The notes beneath the pieces were generated by a model that ran no database searches, was not told the origin of the DNA, and saw nothing but the letters and a program-made list of their open reading frames with translations. From an uncultured Clostridia bacterium (GTDB taxonomy: Bacteria; Bacillota; Clostridia; TANB77; CAG-508), in assembly GCA_948745425.1 (NCBI GenBank), contig CAPZDM010000002.1, positions 1 through 55,436 of the forward strand: DNA of 55,436 nucleotides, written 5' to 3'. A program made the translations under genes and the position numbers. Positions 23,047 through 31,500 of the stretch are shown in pieces (the first letter of the stretch is position 1; each line of letters opens with the position of its first letter).

Positions 23047-25683
23047 TTATCTTCTTACTCTTGATAGACTATTAAAGTCTACTGGTATACCTTCATTATT
23101 TTTAAATCTTATTTTGTTAATCAATTTTTGCATTTCTATTATTGGTAGAGGCAAAAGTGAAATTATTATTGTATATAACCATTGTGTTTGATTTAGTGTA
23201 ACTAGACTAAATATGTTTGCAAAATATGGTATTATTACTACTATTACTTGTAATATTGTTCCTAGTACAAAACTTCCAATTAAAAATCTATTATTCAATG
23301 CTCCTTTTTTTAGGATTGAACCTTCTGATTTTATGTCAAAACTATGTACTAATTCTAATAATCCTAATGCTACAAATGCCATTGTTCTTGCTACATCTAT
23401 TCCATATAAACGATTTCCAAGTGAGAATATAAATAAATCTAATGCTCCCAACATTATTCCTTCTGTAATTATTTTATTCCATAGCCCATCTGCAAATATA
23501 CTCTTTTTTGAATTTCTTGGTTTTCTTTCCATTATGCCTTTTTCTTCTTTCTCTAATCCTAATGCTATTGCTGGTAATGAGTCTGTTACTAAATTTATCC
23601 ATAAAAGTTGAATTGCAAGAAGTGGTGATTGTAATCCTAATATTAAGCCCATAAATATTGTTGTTATCTCACCAATATTTGTTGCTATTAAAAAGTGTAT
23701 TGCTTTTTTTATATTATCAAATATATTTCTTCCTTGCCTTATGGCTTGGACTATTGTTACAAAATTATCATCCATTAATACCATATCTGAAGCATTTTTT
23801 GCTACATCTGTACCTCCTTTTCCCATTGCAATTCCTATATCTGCATTTTTTAGTGCTGGGCTATCATTTACTCCATCTCCTGTCATTGCAACTACTGCAC
23901 CAGTTCTTTGCCATGCTTTTACTATTCGTACTTTATGTTCTGGGGTTACTCTTGCAAATACTGAATATGATGCTATGTTTCTTGTTAATTCTCTGTCTGA
24001 TATATTGTCTAATTCTGCACCTGTTATTGCCATATCTCCCATTTCTAAAATTCCTAGCTCTTTTGCTATAGCTTTGGCTGTTGCTATATGGTCTCCTGTT
24101 ATCATTACAGTTTTTATTCCTGCTTTTTTACAAGTTTTTACTGCCTGTTTTACTCCTTCTCTTGGTGGGTCTATCATCCCTATTAATCCAACAAATATTA
24201 AATTTTCTTCTAGGTTTGTTACATCTTTTCTCATAAATTCAAAGTCTCTATATCCTACTGCTATTACCCTTAAAGCATCATTTGCTAATTGTGTATTTTG
24301 ATTTTGTATTGTTCTCTTTTCTTCTTCACTTAGTCTCTCTATTCTGCCATTTCTATAAATTCTATCACATTTATTTATCATTACATCTGGTGCACCTTTT
24401 GTAATACTTCTATATCCACTTTCTAGTTTATGTACTGTTGTCATTAGTTTTCTATTTGAATCAAATGGTATTTCACTTATTCTGTTCATTTTATTATATA
24501 ATTCTTTTTTGTTTATTCCTTTTGATAATGCATTATTTACAATTGCAACTTCAGTTGGTTCTCCTATTGCTTCTTTTTCATCCTTTATATCACAGTCTGT
24601 ACACATACATCCTAGTTTTAATAATAATTCTTCATCATCTGATATTGTTTTTACTACTGTCATTTTATTTTGCGTTAATGTTCCTGTTTTATCAGAACAA
24701 ATTACATTGCTACATCCTAATGTTTCTACAGCTGGTAGTTTCCTTATAATGCTATTCTTTCTTGCCATTTTTGTAACTCCTATTGATAACATTATTGTAA
24801 CTATTGCAGGTAGTCCTTCTGGGATTGCTGCTACTGCTAAACCTACTGATGTCATAAACATTTCTATTGGTTCTATCTTTTTTAATATTCCTATTGCATA
24901 TATAATAGCACATATTATTAGACATACTATTCCTAAAGTTTTTCCAACTTCTGATAGTTTCTTTTGTATTGGTGTTTCTGGTGCCTCTTCTTCATTTATC
25001 ATGTTTGCAATTTTACCAATTTTTGTATTCATTCCTGTGTCTGTTACTATTGCTTTTCCATGTCCAGATACAACTATACTTGCCATAAATCCCATGTTTT
25101 TCATATCTCCTAATGGGATTTTTTCTTCTAGTATTTGTGTTTCATTTTTTTCAACTGGCTCTGTTTCTCCTGTTAAACTTGATTCTTCTATTTTTAAGTT
25201 AAATCCTTCTATTATTCTACAGTCTGCTGGAACATAGTTTCCTGCTTCTAATTCTATAATATCTCCTGGTACTAATTCTTCTGCATTTATTTCTTGGAGC
25301 CTTCCACCTCTTATTGTTTTTGCGATTTGTGGAGTTAGTTTTTTTAGACTTTCTATGGACTTTTCTGCTCTTGCTTCCTGAACTAGTCCCATTATTGCGT
25401 TTAATATTACTATTGCTATAATGATTATAGAATCTATATAGTCATTTTCTCCTTGCATATATGATGTGAATGCTGAAATTATTGAGGCTATTATTAATAT
25501 TATTATCATGAAATCATTAAATTGTTTTATAAATTTAATTAATATATTTTCCTTCTTTTTTTCTTGTAGTTTATTTGCTCCATATTTTTCTTTTCTTATG
25601 CTTACCTCATTATCTGCTAGTCCGATTTTTGTGCTTGTCTGTAATTTTCTTACAACTTCTTCTATTCTCAACATGTGCCACAT
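23047..25683 (-). CDS. Calcium-type P-type ATPase (P2)
   Basis: 878 residues. The order is a cation-ATPase N-terminal domain, the actuator domain with 'LTGETEPVEK', the ion-binding helix 'AAIPEGLPAIV' (PEGLP at 288-292), the phosphorylated Asp331 in 'CSDKTGTLTQNK', a nucleotide-binding domain with 'KGAPDVM', the hinge 'MTGDGVNDSPAL', and a C-terminal helix bundle ('INLVTDSLPAIALGLE'). These are hallmarks of SERCA/PMCA-like bacterial Ca2+ pumps. With the CaCA antiporter at 3138-4097 it suggests active Ca2+ export. The ribosome site lies within a long hairpin (25684-25746). Confidence 0.94.
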   Translation of the reverse strand: MWHMLRIEEVVRKLQTSTKIGLADNEVSIRKEKYGANKLQEKKKENILIKFIKQFNDFMIIILIIASIISAFTSYMQGENDYIDSIIIIAIVILNAIMGLVQEARAEKSIESLKKLTPQIAKTIRGGRLQEINAEELVPGDIIELEAGNYVPADCRIIEGFNLKIEESSLTGETEPVEKNETQILEEKIPLGDMKNMGFMASIVVSGHGKAIVTDTGMNTKIGKIANMINEEEAPETPIQKKLSEVGKTLGIVCLIICAIIYAIGILKKIEPIEMFMTSVGLAVAAIPEGLPAIVTIMLSIGVTKMARKNSIIRKLPAVETLGCSNVICSDKTGTLTQNKMTVVKTISDDEELLLKLGCMCTDCDIKDEKEAIGEPTEVAIVNNALSKGINKKELYNKMNRISEIPFDSNRKLMTTVHKLESGYRSITKGAPDVMINKCDRIYRNGRIERLSEEEKRTIQNQNTQLANDALRVIAVGYRDFEFMRKDVTNLEENLIFVGLIGMIDPPREGVKQAVKTCKKAGIKTVMITGDHIATAKAIAKELGILEMGDMAITGAELDNISDRELTRNIASYSVFARVTPEHKVRIVKAWQRTGAVVAMTGDGVNDSPALKNADIGIAMGKGGTDVAKNASDMVLMDDNFVTIVQAIRQGRNIFDNIKKAIHFLIATNIGEITTIFMGLILGLQSPLLAIQLLWINLVTDSLPAIALGLEKEEKGIMERKPRNSKKSIFADGLWNKIITEGIMLGALDLFIFSLGNRLYGIDVARTMAFVALGLLELVHSFDIKSEGSILKKGALNNRFLIGSFVLGTILQVIVVIIPYFANIFSLVTLNQTQWLYTIIISLLPLPIIEMQKLINKIRFKNNEGIPVDFNSLSRVRR

Positions 25684-25746
25684 AAAAACACCTTTCCTTC
25701 CTTAGATTTTACTTCTCTATAATATCTATGAAGGAAAAGTGTTTTT
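25684..25746 (-). promoter_or_regulatory. 17-bp hairpin covering the ribosome site of the Ca-ATPase gene
   Basis: The plus-strand arms AAAAACACCTTTCCTTC (25684-25700) and GAAGGAAAAGTGTTTTT (25730-25746) pair over 17 positions, with a single G-U in the minus-strand RNA. In that RNA the 3' arm contains the Shine-Dalgarno GGAAGGAAAGGTG and ends in U's directly before the ATG. It could be the terminator of the upstream toxin-antitoxin unit, a translational switch for the pump, or both. Confidence 0.6.
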
Positions 25747-25754
25747 TATTCATA

Positions 25755-26028
25755 TTAAAATAAATTAGAATGTGTTTCAATATCAAATAATAATAGAACT
25801 AATTTTTCTTTTTCAATTTTATACACTAATACTAAATCGTTTAATACATGACAATCATAATAACCTTTTAGATTTCCATTTAATTGATGATTTTTATATT
25901 TTTCTGGTAATCTCTCTCCTTTTGATAACATATCAATTACATCTTTTAATGGTTTCATGTTTACTCCGTCTTTTCTTTATTTTCTTTATACTTTGTTTAA
26001 ATCTATTTGTTATTTCTATTTTATACAT
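25755..26028 (-). CDS. yafQ: YafQ-family toxin (RelE superfamily), needing a +1 shift at CGG
   Basis: Type II toxin mRNase. An ATG at 26028, 5 bp after the antitoxin stop, starts 'MYKIEITNRFKQSIKKIKKR'. Codon 21 is CGG (25968-25966), after which the zero frame soon stops. Skipping the C gives Gly and continues 'VNMKPLKDVIDMLSKGERLP', 'NLKGYYDCHVLNDLVLVYKI' and 'ETHSNLF'. The result is 90 residues, the normal YafQ length, with Gly where relatives have 'KRGY'. The 3' portion alone (from an ATG at 25958) would lack the first helices. If frameshifting is real, it would keep toxin output low relative to antitoxin. Confidence 0.85.
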
Positions 26029-26033
26029 ATTAG

Positions 26034-26339
26034 CTATTCCTTTTCTATATCTTCCATTATTTCTTCTATGTTATTATAAGTTTTTCCATCTCTATCTTTT
26101 TCTATTTCTTCAAAATTTACTTTGCTATAATCATGTAAATGACCACATTCACATATATAAGAACCATGACCATCATTTAATTCTATAATACCTTTTCTTT
26201 TTAAATTAAAAGGTATTCCGTTATTTAATTTTATTTGATGTAGGAATAAGTTTATTGCTTCACTCAAGGATAATCCTAAATCTTCTAATATTGGTGTAAC
26301 TTCTTTTCTTATATCATCATTTATTCTTACTGTTGACAT
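26034..26339 (-). CDS. dinJ: RelB/DinJ-family antitoxin with a Cys/His-rich C-terminal part
   Basis: 101 residues. I choose the ATG at 26339, preceded by GGAGTG, over an in-frame ATA upstream. The N-terminal ribbon-helix-helix is clear: 'MSTVRINDDIRKEVTPILED' followed by 'LGLSLSEAINLFLHQI'. After 'NNGIPFNLK' the tail is longer than in DinJ and carries 'GSYICECGHLHDYS', a CxCxHxH arrangement that could bind a metal. The end 'YNNIEEIMEDIEKE' is typical of the toxin-binding tail. It autoregulates its operon in known relatives. Confidence 0.85.
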   Translation of the reverse strand: MSTVRINDDIRKEVTPILEDLGLSLSEAINLFLHQIKLNNGIPFNLKRKGIIELNDGHGSYICECGHLHDYSKVNFEEIEKDRDGKTYNNIEEIMEDIEKE

Positions 26340-26370
26340 TTTAATCACTCCTTTATGCTATTCTATATAC

Positions 26371-26400
26371 ATTATATAGTATATTGTATACATATGTCAA
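26371..26400 (-). promoter_or_regulatory. Promoter and operator of the dinJ-yafQ unit
   Basis: On the minus strand TTGACA (26400-26395), an 18-bp spacer and TATAAT (26376-26371). GTATAC half-sites flank the -35 box (TTGTATAC at 26384-26391 and GTATACAA at 26408-26415), a plausible ribbon-helix-helix operator for autorepression. Confidence 0.7.
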
Positions 26401-26466
26401 CAATTCGTATACAATTATGTGTTATTATTTACAAAATTTTTTGTTATATGCAAAGTTTTTATACTT

Positions 26467-27138
26467 TTACAGTAACAACTCCTTTTCTCCATTCCATTCG
26501 AATAAAAATTCTTGAACGAAATTTCTCATAAATTCTGTCCTTTGTATTCCTATTTCTTTTGCAGTTTTTGTGTTCATATTATCTGCAAGTTTAAATAATT
26601 TATGATAGAAATGATGTATAGTGGACGTAGAAATTTTACCTTCTATATAATCGCTTTGATTATTTAAAGGTATTTTATCATCATACATTTTCATATTGTG
26701 GGCTCCTCCATATGCGAAGGCTCTACCTATTCCTATCGCCCCAATTGCATCTAAGTTATCTGCATCTTGTAATATTAATGTATTTATATCATTAACGTTT
26801 TCGCCATTCCAGTTATAGTTTTCATGAAATTCTATTGCATAACATATTTTATCTATTTGTTCTTGTGTCAATTCTATATTAGATAATATGTTCTTTACCA
26901 TTTCTAGAGAATCTTTTGGTGATACAAATACTCCTCCATTTTCTTTTTGCATTATTCTATGAATATCATGTAAAAATGCTGATATTCCAATGATAATCCT
27001 ATCTCCTCCTTCTTTTTGTTGTAAATATAATGCTATTTTCATTGTTCTTTCTAAGTGTGCAATATCATGACCACTAGATTCCTTTGAAAATAATTCTGAT
27101 ACTATTGGTCTTAATTTTTCTATATATTCTTCTAACAT
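26467..27138 (-). CDS. HD-domain phosphohydrolase
   Basis: 223 residues. Metal-binding HD motifs: 'GHDIAHLERTMKIALYLQ' (first His), 'SAFLHDIHRIM' (His-Asp pair), 'ICYAIEFHENYNW' and 'LILQDADNLDAIGAIGIGRA' (final Asp). This is the YedJ/YpgQ-like group of predicted nucleotide or dinucleotide phosphohydrolases. The substrate is unknown. It is a single gene with no clear operon partner. Confidence 0.88.
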   Translation of the reverse strand: MLEEYIEKLRPIVSELFSKESSGHDIAHLERTMKIALYLQQKEGGDRIIIGISAFLHDIHRIMQKENGGVFVSPKDSLEMVKNILSNIELTQEQIDKICYAIEFHENYNWNGENVNDINTLILQDADNLDAIGAIGIGRAFAYGGAHNMKMYDDKIPLNNQSDYIEGKISTSTIHHFYHKLFKLADNMNTKTAKEIGIQRTEFMRNFVQEFLFEWNGEKELLL

Positions 27139-27209
27139 GTTTATCCTCCTACTTTATTTTGTTGACATTATATAATATAAATACAATATTTTCAAATTGG
27201 GGTTTGTAT

Positions 27210-27310
27210 GCGTAATTTTATTATATAAAATCATCCTCACAAACACAAATTTAAGTGTGTCCCAATTTCCAAAAAATGGAAAAGAGAACCGTCCCCTTTT
27301 CCACACCCTT
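27210..27310. repeat. Dispersed repeat, family 3 (long copy)
   Basis: ATTTTATTATATAAAAT (27216-27232) is followed by CACAAACACAAATTTAAGTG and TGTCCC...TTTCC...GGAAAAGAGAACCGTCCCC. It shares the first half with 17629-17850 and the second half with 19345-19395, so the full unit appears to be about 100 bp. It lies between the HD gene and the SOD-like gene. Confidence 0.65.
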
Positions 27311-27362
27311 TTCCACAAAAATGAATATTATATTAATATATGGTTTAGAACGAGGTGTAAAT

Positions 27363-27818
27363 ATGTTTTCAAATATTTTTCATGATGCTAAGGCTATCAT
27401 AAAAGGTGGCAAAGAATATCCTAGAATTAATGGTATAGTATATTTTAAGGAAACTAAAGAGGGTGTTTTACTTACCTCTAAGATTCATGGATTACCACAG
27501 TCTAAAATGAAATGTAGTGGTAGATTTTTTGGTTTTCATATACACAGTGGAAATTCTTGTACTGGTACTAAAGAGGATGAGTTTGCAAATAGTGGTACAC
27601 ATTATAATCCTAATGATTGCCCTCACCCATATCATGCTGGTGATTTACCTCCTTTAATTGAAAATAATGGTTATGCATATATGATTGTTTTAATCAATAA
27701 GTTTAAGATTGATGATATTATTGGTAAGGTCCTAATTATACATGATTCTCCTGATGATTTTAATAGTCAACCTAGTGGAAATTCTGGTAAGAAAATTGCA
27801 TGTGGCATAATAAAATAA
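27363..27818 (+). CDS. Copper/zinc superoxide dismutase-like protein
   Basis: 151 residues, starting at the ATG at 27363 behind a GAGGTG ribosome site; upstream in-frame codons lie in repeat DNA. Metal ligands are visible: 'FGFHIHSGNSC' (two His), 'SGTHYNPNDCPHPYHAGDLP' (three more His and the bridging Asp), and 'VLIIHDSPDDF'. The GxxG-K-IACG end ('GNSGKKIACGIIK') also matches, and two Cys could form the usual disulphide. There is no signal peptide, so this is a cytoplasmic form, seen in some anaerobic Clostridia. It probably dismutates superoxide; activity is not proven by sequence. Confidence 0.9.
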   Translation: MFSNIFHDAKAIIKGGKEYPRINGIVYFKETKEGVLLTSKIHGLPQSKMKCSGRFFGFHIHSGNSCTGTKEDEFANSGTHYNPNDCPHPYHAGDLPPLIENNGYAYMIVLINKFKIDDIIGKVLIIHDSPDDFNSQPSGNSGKKIACGIIK

Positions 27819-27842
27819 AGAGCGATTTTAAAATCGCTCTTT
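27818..27842. terminator. Bidirectional intrinsic terminator
   Basis: AAGAGCGATTT-TAAAATCGCTCTT followed by TATTTTATTTTT, overlapping the last base of the SOD-like stop codon. It serves the converging SOD-like and cohesin genes. Confidence 0.85.
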
Positions 27843-27851
27843 ATTTTATTT

Positions 27852-28568
27852 TTATAATTCTCTTTCTTTTTTATTTATTGCTTTAATTTTTATTATTGAA
27901 TATAATACTACTATAGCAATTACAATTACTGCTGTAATTATTGAAATCATACTATTCTCTCCAGTTTTTGGTAATGTTCCTTTATCATAAGTAGTACTTG
28001 TATTGCCTGTCACATTATTATTTGGATTTTTATTTGTGTCTGGAACTTTGTCTGGATCTGAATCTGGATTTGGATTATCTGTTCCTGGTTTTGTATTTGT
28101 AGCTCCTTCTTTTATTGTTATGCTTTTTTCTATAAGATTAATTCTATTTGTTTCATTTCCATCTGATATTGATATGTCTTTTAATGCTATTGTAAGATTT
28201 CTTTTACTAGCTTCTTTTACTTTAAAGGTTATACTAAATGCTGTTTCATCAGATTTTGTTACACTTCCTCTGTCCATAACAAATTTTCCATTTGATTCAT
28301 TATATGAAGGTTTTGTCCATTCACCTTTTCCTTCCATTTTTACTAATGTTAAACTTTGTTTATCATATTCTAATGTACCTCCTAATGCAATTATTCCTCT
28401 ATCAGATTGTACATTAGATAGTTTAATATCTACTGTAACTTGGTCGTTTTTACTGTATTCTGTCTTTGGTATAATAATATCAACATTAGAACTAAATGCA
28501 CCATATACATTTCCCATAATACACATTGCACTTAATAATATTAAACTTAATTTTACTATCTTTTTCAT
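27852..28568 (-). CDS. Cell-wall-anchored cohesin protein (LPXTG)
   Basis: 238 residues. A signal peptide (about 1-23) precedes one cohesin-type domain (about 28-150: 'VDIIIPKTEYSKNDQVTVDI', 'LGGTLEYDKQSLTLVKMEG', 'AFSITFKVKEA'). Then come a Pro/Asn/Asp-rich spacer (about 155-195) and a sortase signal 'LPKTGE' with a hydrophobic helix and basic tail. It would display a single cohesin on the surface. The next gene encodes a dockerin-bearing protein, so the pair is a minimal scaffold and its client. Confidence 0.88.
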   Translation of the reverse strand: MKKIVKLSLILLSAMCIMGNVYGAFSSNVDIIIPKTEYSKNDQVTVDIKLSNVQSDRGIIALGGTLEYDKQSLTLVKMEGKGEWTKPSYNESNGKFVMDRGSVTKSDETAFSITFKVKEASKRNLTIALKDISISDGNETNRINLIEKSITIKEGATNTKPGTDNPNPDSDPDKVPDTNKNPNNNVTGNTSTTYDKGTLPKTGENSMISIITAVIVIAIVVLYSIIKIKAINKKEREL

Positions 28569-28589
28569 ACAATTTTCTCCTTTTCTACA

Positions 28590-31500
28590 TTATTTTATAT
28601 TTTTTCGTCCTATTATTATTAATTTTATTTGTGCTATGTCTGTTATTGTAATTTCTCCATCATAATCCACATCTGCTGCTTTTAGTTCTGCTCCTGTTAA
28701 TAACTCTTTTTCAATATAATGTAATTTTGCTTTGGCAAGGTCTGTAATCGTGATATCTCCATCTCCATCAATGTCACCTGTTACAACTAATGTATATTCT
28801 ACATCTCCTACTTTTAATTTTGTACCTGTTTTTATAATACTATTATCTTTTAAAGTATTTCCTACTTTGTCTATAAAAGTTAGGTCTTGTTCAGTTTCTG
28901 TGTTTTGCTTAAATGTGCTTACTGTTGTATTTTGTGGAATTTTTGAAATGTAGTCTTTTTCTATTTTGTATTTATCTGAACTTATTGATATATCTTTATC
29001 AATCCAGTCAACTTTTGCTACTGCTGTTGCTTTATTTCCTGCAAGGTCTTCAAATTCAAATGTAAATTCTCCCTTTTCTGTAAATGTATATTCTCTACTA
29101 GTTCCATTGTTTGTAACTATTATTTGTTCACTTTCATTTACCAGTTTTGCTACTACTTTATCTGTAGGCTCTTTTGTACTATAGCTAATTTCTGCTGTTG
29201 GTGCAGTTTTATCAATCCAGCTTACTTTTGCTTTGTGTTTTTTTACATCCCAATTATTACTGTCTGAAGAATCTTTATATTCAAATTCAAATTCTCCATT
29301 TTTTGTAAATGTATATTGTTTGTTTTTATTGTTATTAACCATTTCTACTTCTACGGTTTTACCTTCTGTATCAATTATGTATGGCTTAATAGTTGCTACA
29401 ACATCTGTATTTGTTAATTTTGTAATGTTATATGTAATATCACTTGCTATAATTGTAGTATCATTTTCTGTATAATCTGCTTTTATGCTTTTATATGCTA
29501 TATTACTTGCTTTATCAAGCATTTTAAATTCATATTCTCCACTTTCTTCAAATGTATATTCTAATGGATTTGTCATGGCTTGTTGTAATTGTCTTAAAGT
29601 TTCTTTTTCTGAATCAGTTATTGTTACACTATTACCTTCATTATCAAAGTATTCTTCTCCACTAACTGCTCCATTTTCTATTGTTGTTACATAAGTTCCA
29701 ACAGAATTAACTTTACCTGTTGTGTTTTTATATGTGATTTTTTTGATAACTCCATTTTCATCTACCTCAACTACTTTATACACATTGTTTGATGAGTCTA
29801 AATATGAGATATTTTTAACTTTTCCATTTTCAACTTCAATAAAGTTTATTTTGTTATTGTCTTTATCTAATAAATATACATCTTCGCTAATTCCATCTAA
29901 TAAAATAACTAATTTTTTATGGTCATCTATATCATAATCTATATCTGCTGATGGAATGTCTTTATCTATCCAATTTACTTTTGCTACAGCTGAACCTGTA
30001 TTTCCTTTTTCGTCTTCAAATTCAAATGTAAATTCTCCATTTTCAGTAAATATATATGTGTCTTTTCCATCATTGTTTGTAATTGTTATTTTGGTACTTG
30101 GATTTACAAGTCTCGCTACTACTCTTCCACTTGTTGGTTCTGTAGTGCTATATGCAATTCCTGCTGTAGGATGAGGATTTTTTGTTATGTCTTGAAAGAA
30201 GTTAAATGCTCTTGCAGTAAACCAATTACCATTAGAGGCACGGTCTGCTACTATTTTGACATATTGAACTTCTTTTTGTTGTTCTATTTCAAAACTTTTT
30301 GTGTTTTTAATAGCATCTTCATTTGTATTTGCTTGGTTAGTATATGTTAGATTTTTTAGATTTTTTAGTTCTTCCCAATTTTCTCCATCCATGCTACCAT
30401 AAATAGTACCATCTAAGATTTTTCCATTTCCCCCACCACCAGGTACATATTCTACTGCTGATAGATAAACTGATTGATCTAATTTAATAATAATATAACG
30501 TTCTGTGTCTGATCCATTCCATGCTGAGTGCCAATTAGTATTATAGTTTGCATCTATTGCATTTCTTGCATGTCTTCCTTGAGCAGTAGCTTCACTAGAA
30601 ACTCCCTCTATTGTTAAGTGAGATACTGGTATATATTTTCTTGTTTCTGGTTGATTGTCTTTAGTAAAATTATATGTTGCTACTGGACTTGTTAATTGTG
30701 TTCCTGTTGCACTTTGTCTTATTTGTACAGTTTTATCTCCTGTTAAATCTGGAGAACTTACACTATATAAAGTCCATTTATCTTTTTCTGAATAACGCCA
30801 TTCAATACCTAAGTTAACTCCTACTATACGATTTTCTAAGTCACTAGCAAATAAGGTTGCTGGAATTGCTCCTTCTGTAATGTCTATTTTATATAGGTTT
30901 TCTTCATCATAGTTTACTCCAACTATATGAACATATATATCATTTTCAGCTGTAATACTACTTATTTGTTGTGGTGTTAACTGTAATTTATGTTCTTCTT
31001 CTGCAGTAAATGAAACTTCGTTCCAAGTTTGTTTTCCGTCTAAGCTATAATCCCAACGAATACCACTTCCATTAAAACGACTTGATAATACAATTTTTCC
31101 TGCATCTGCTCCATCGAATGAAAATGTAGCAATTGTTTTATCTAGCTTTCCTAATAGATAGTTTGCTTCTGTTCTTGTAACTGATGGTTGAAGTACTTCA
31201 GTTGAAGTATTAGGAAGTTTACTTCCTTCTGTTAAAATTCTTGTTTGTAAAAGTGTAAATCTATATATATTTTCTACACTTGTTAATTTTGGTTTTATTA
31301 AATTTGTTAAATGTTGCATTGGTAATGGGAAACATTTTAACTTTTCTGCTAATTCTTCTGCTAAATTATAATAATCGTTTTCTGTTTTGTTTTCACTTGC
31401 ATTGTATACATTAATTAAACCAACCCACGCATCAATGTTTATAGGTTGTATTTGTAAAGCTTTCCTATATATCTCTTCTTGCTTTGCTAAATTTCCTTCA

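Noticed and set aside
23213..25237. Long plus-strand open frames within the P-type ATPase gene
   Set aside because: They are antisense shadows; the minus frame has all P-type ATPase motifs.
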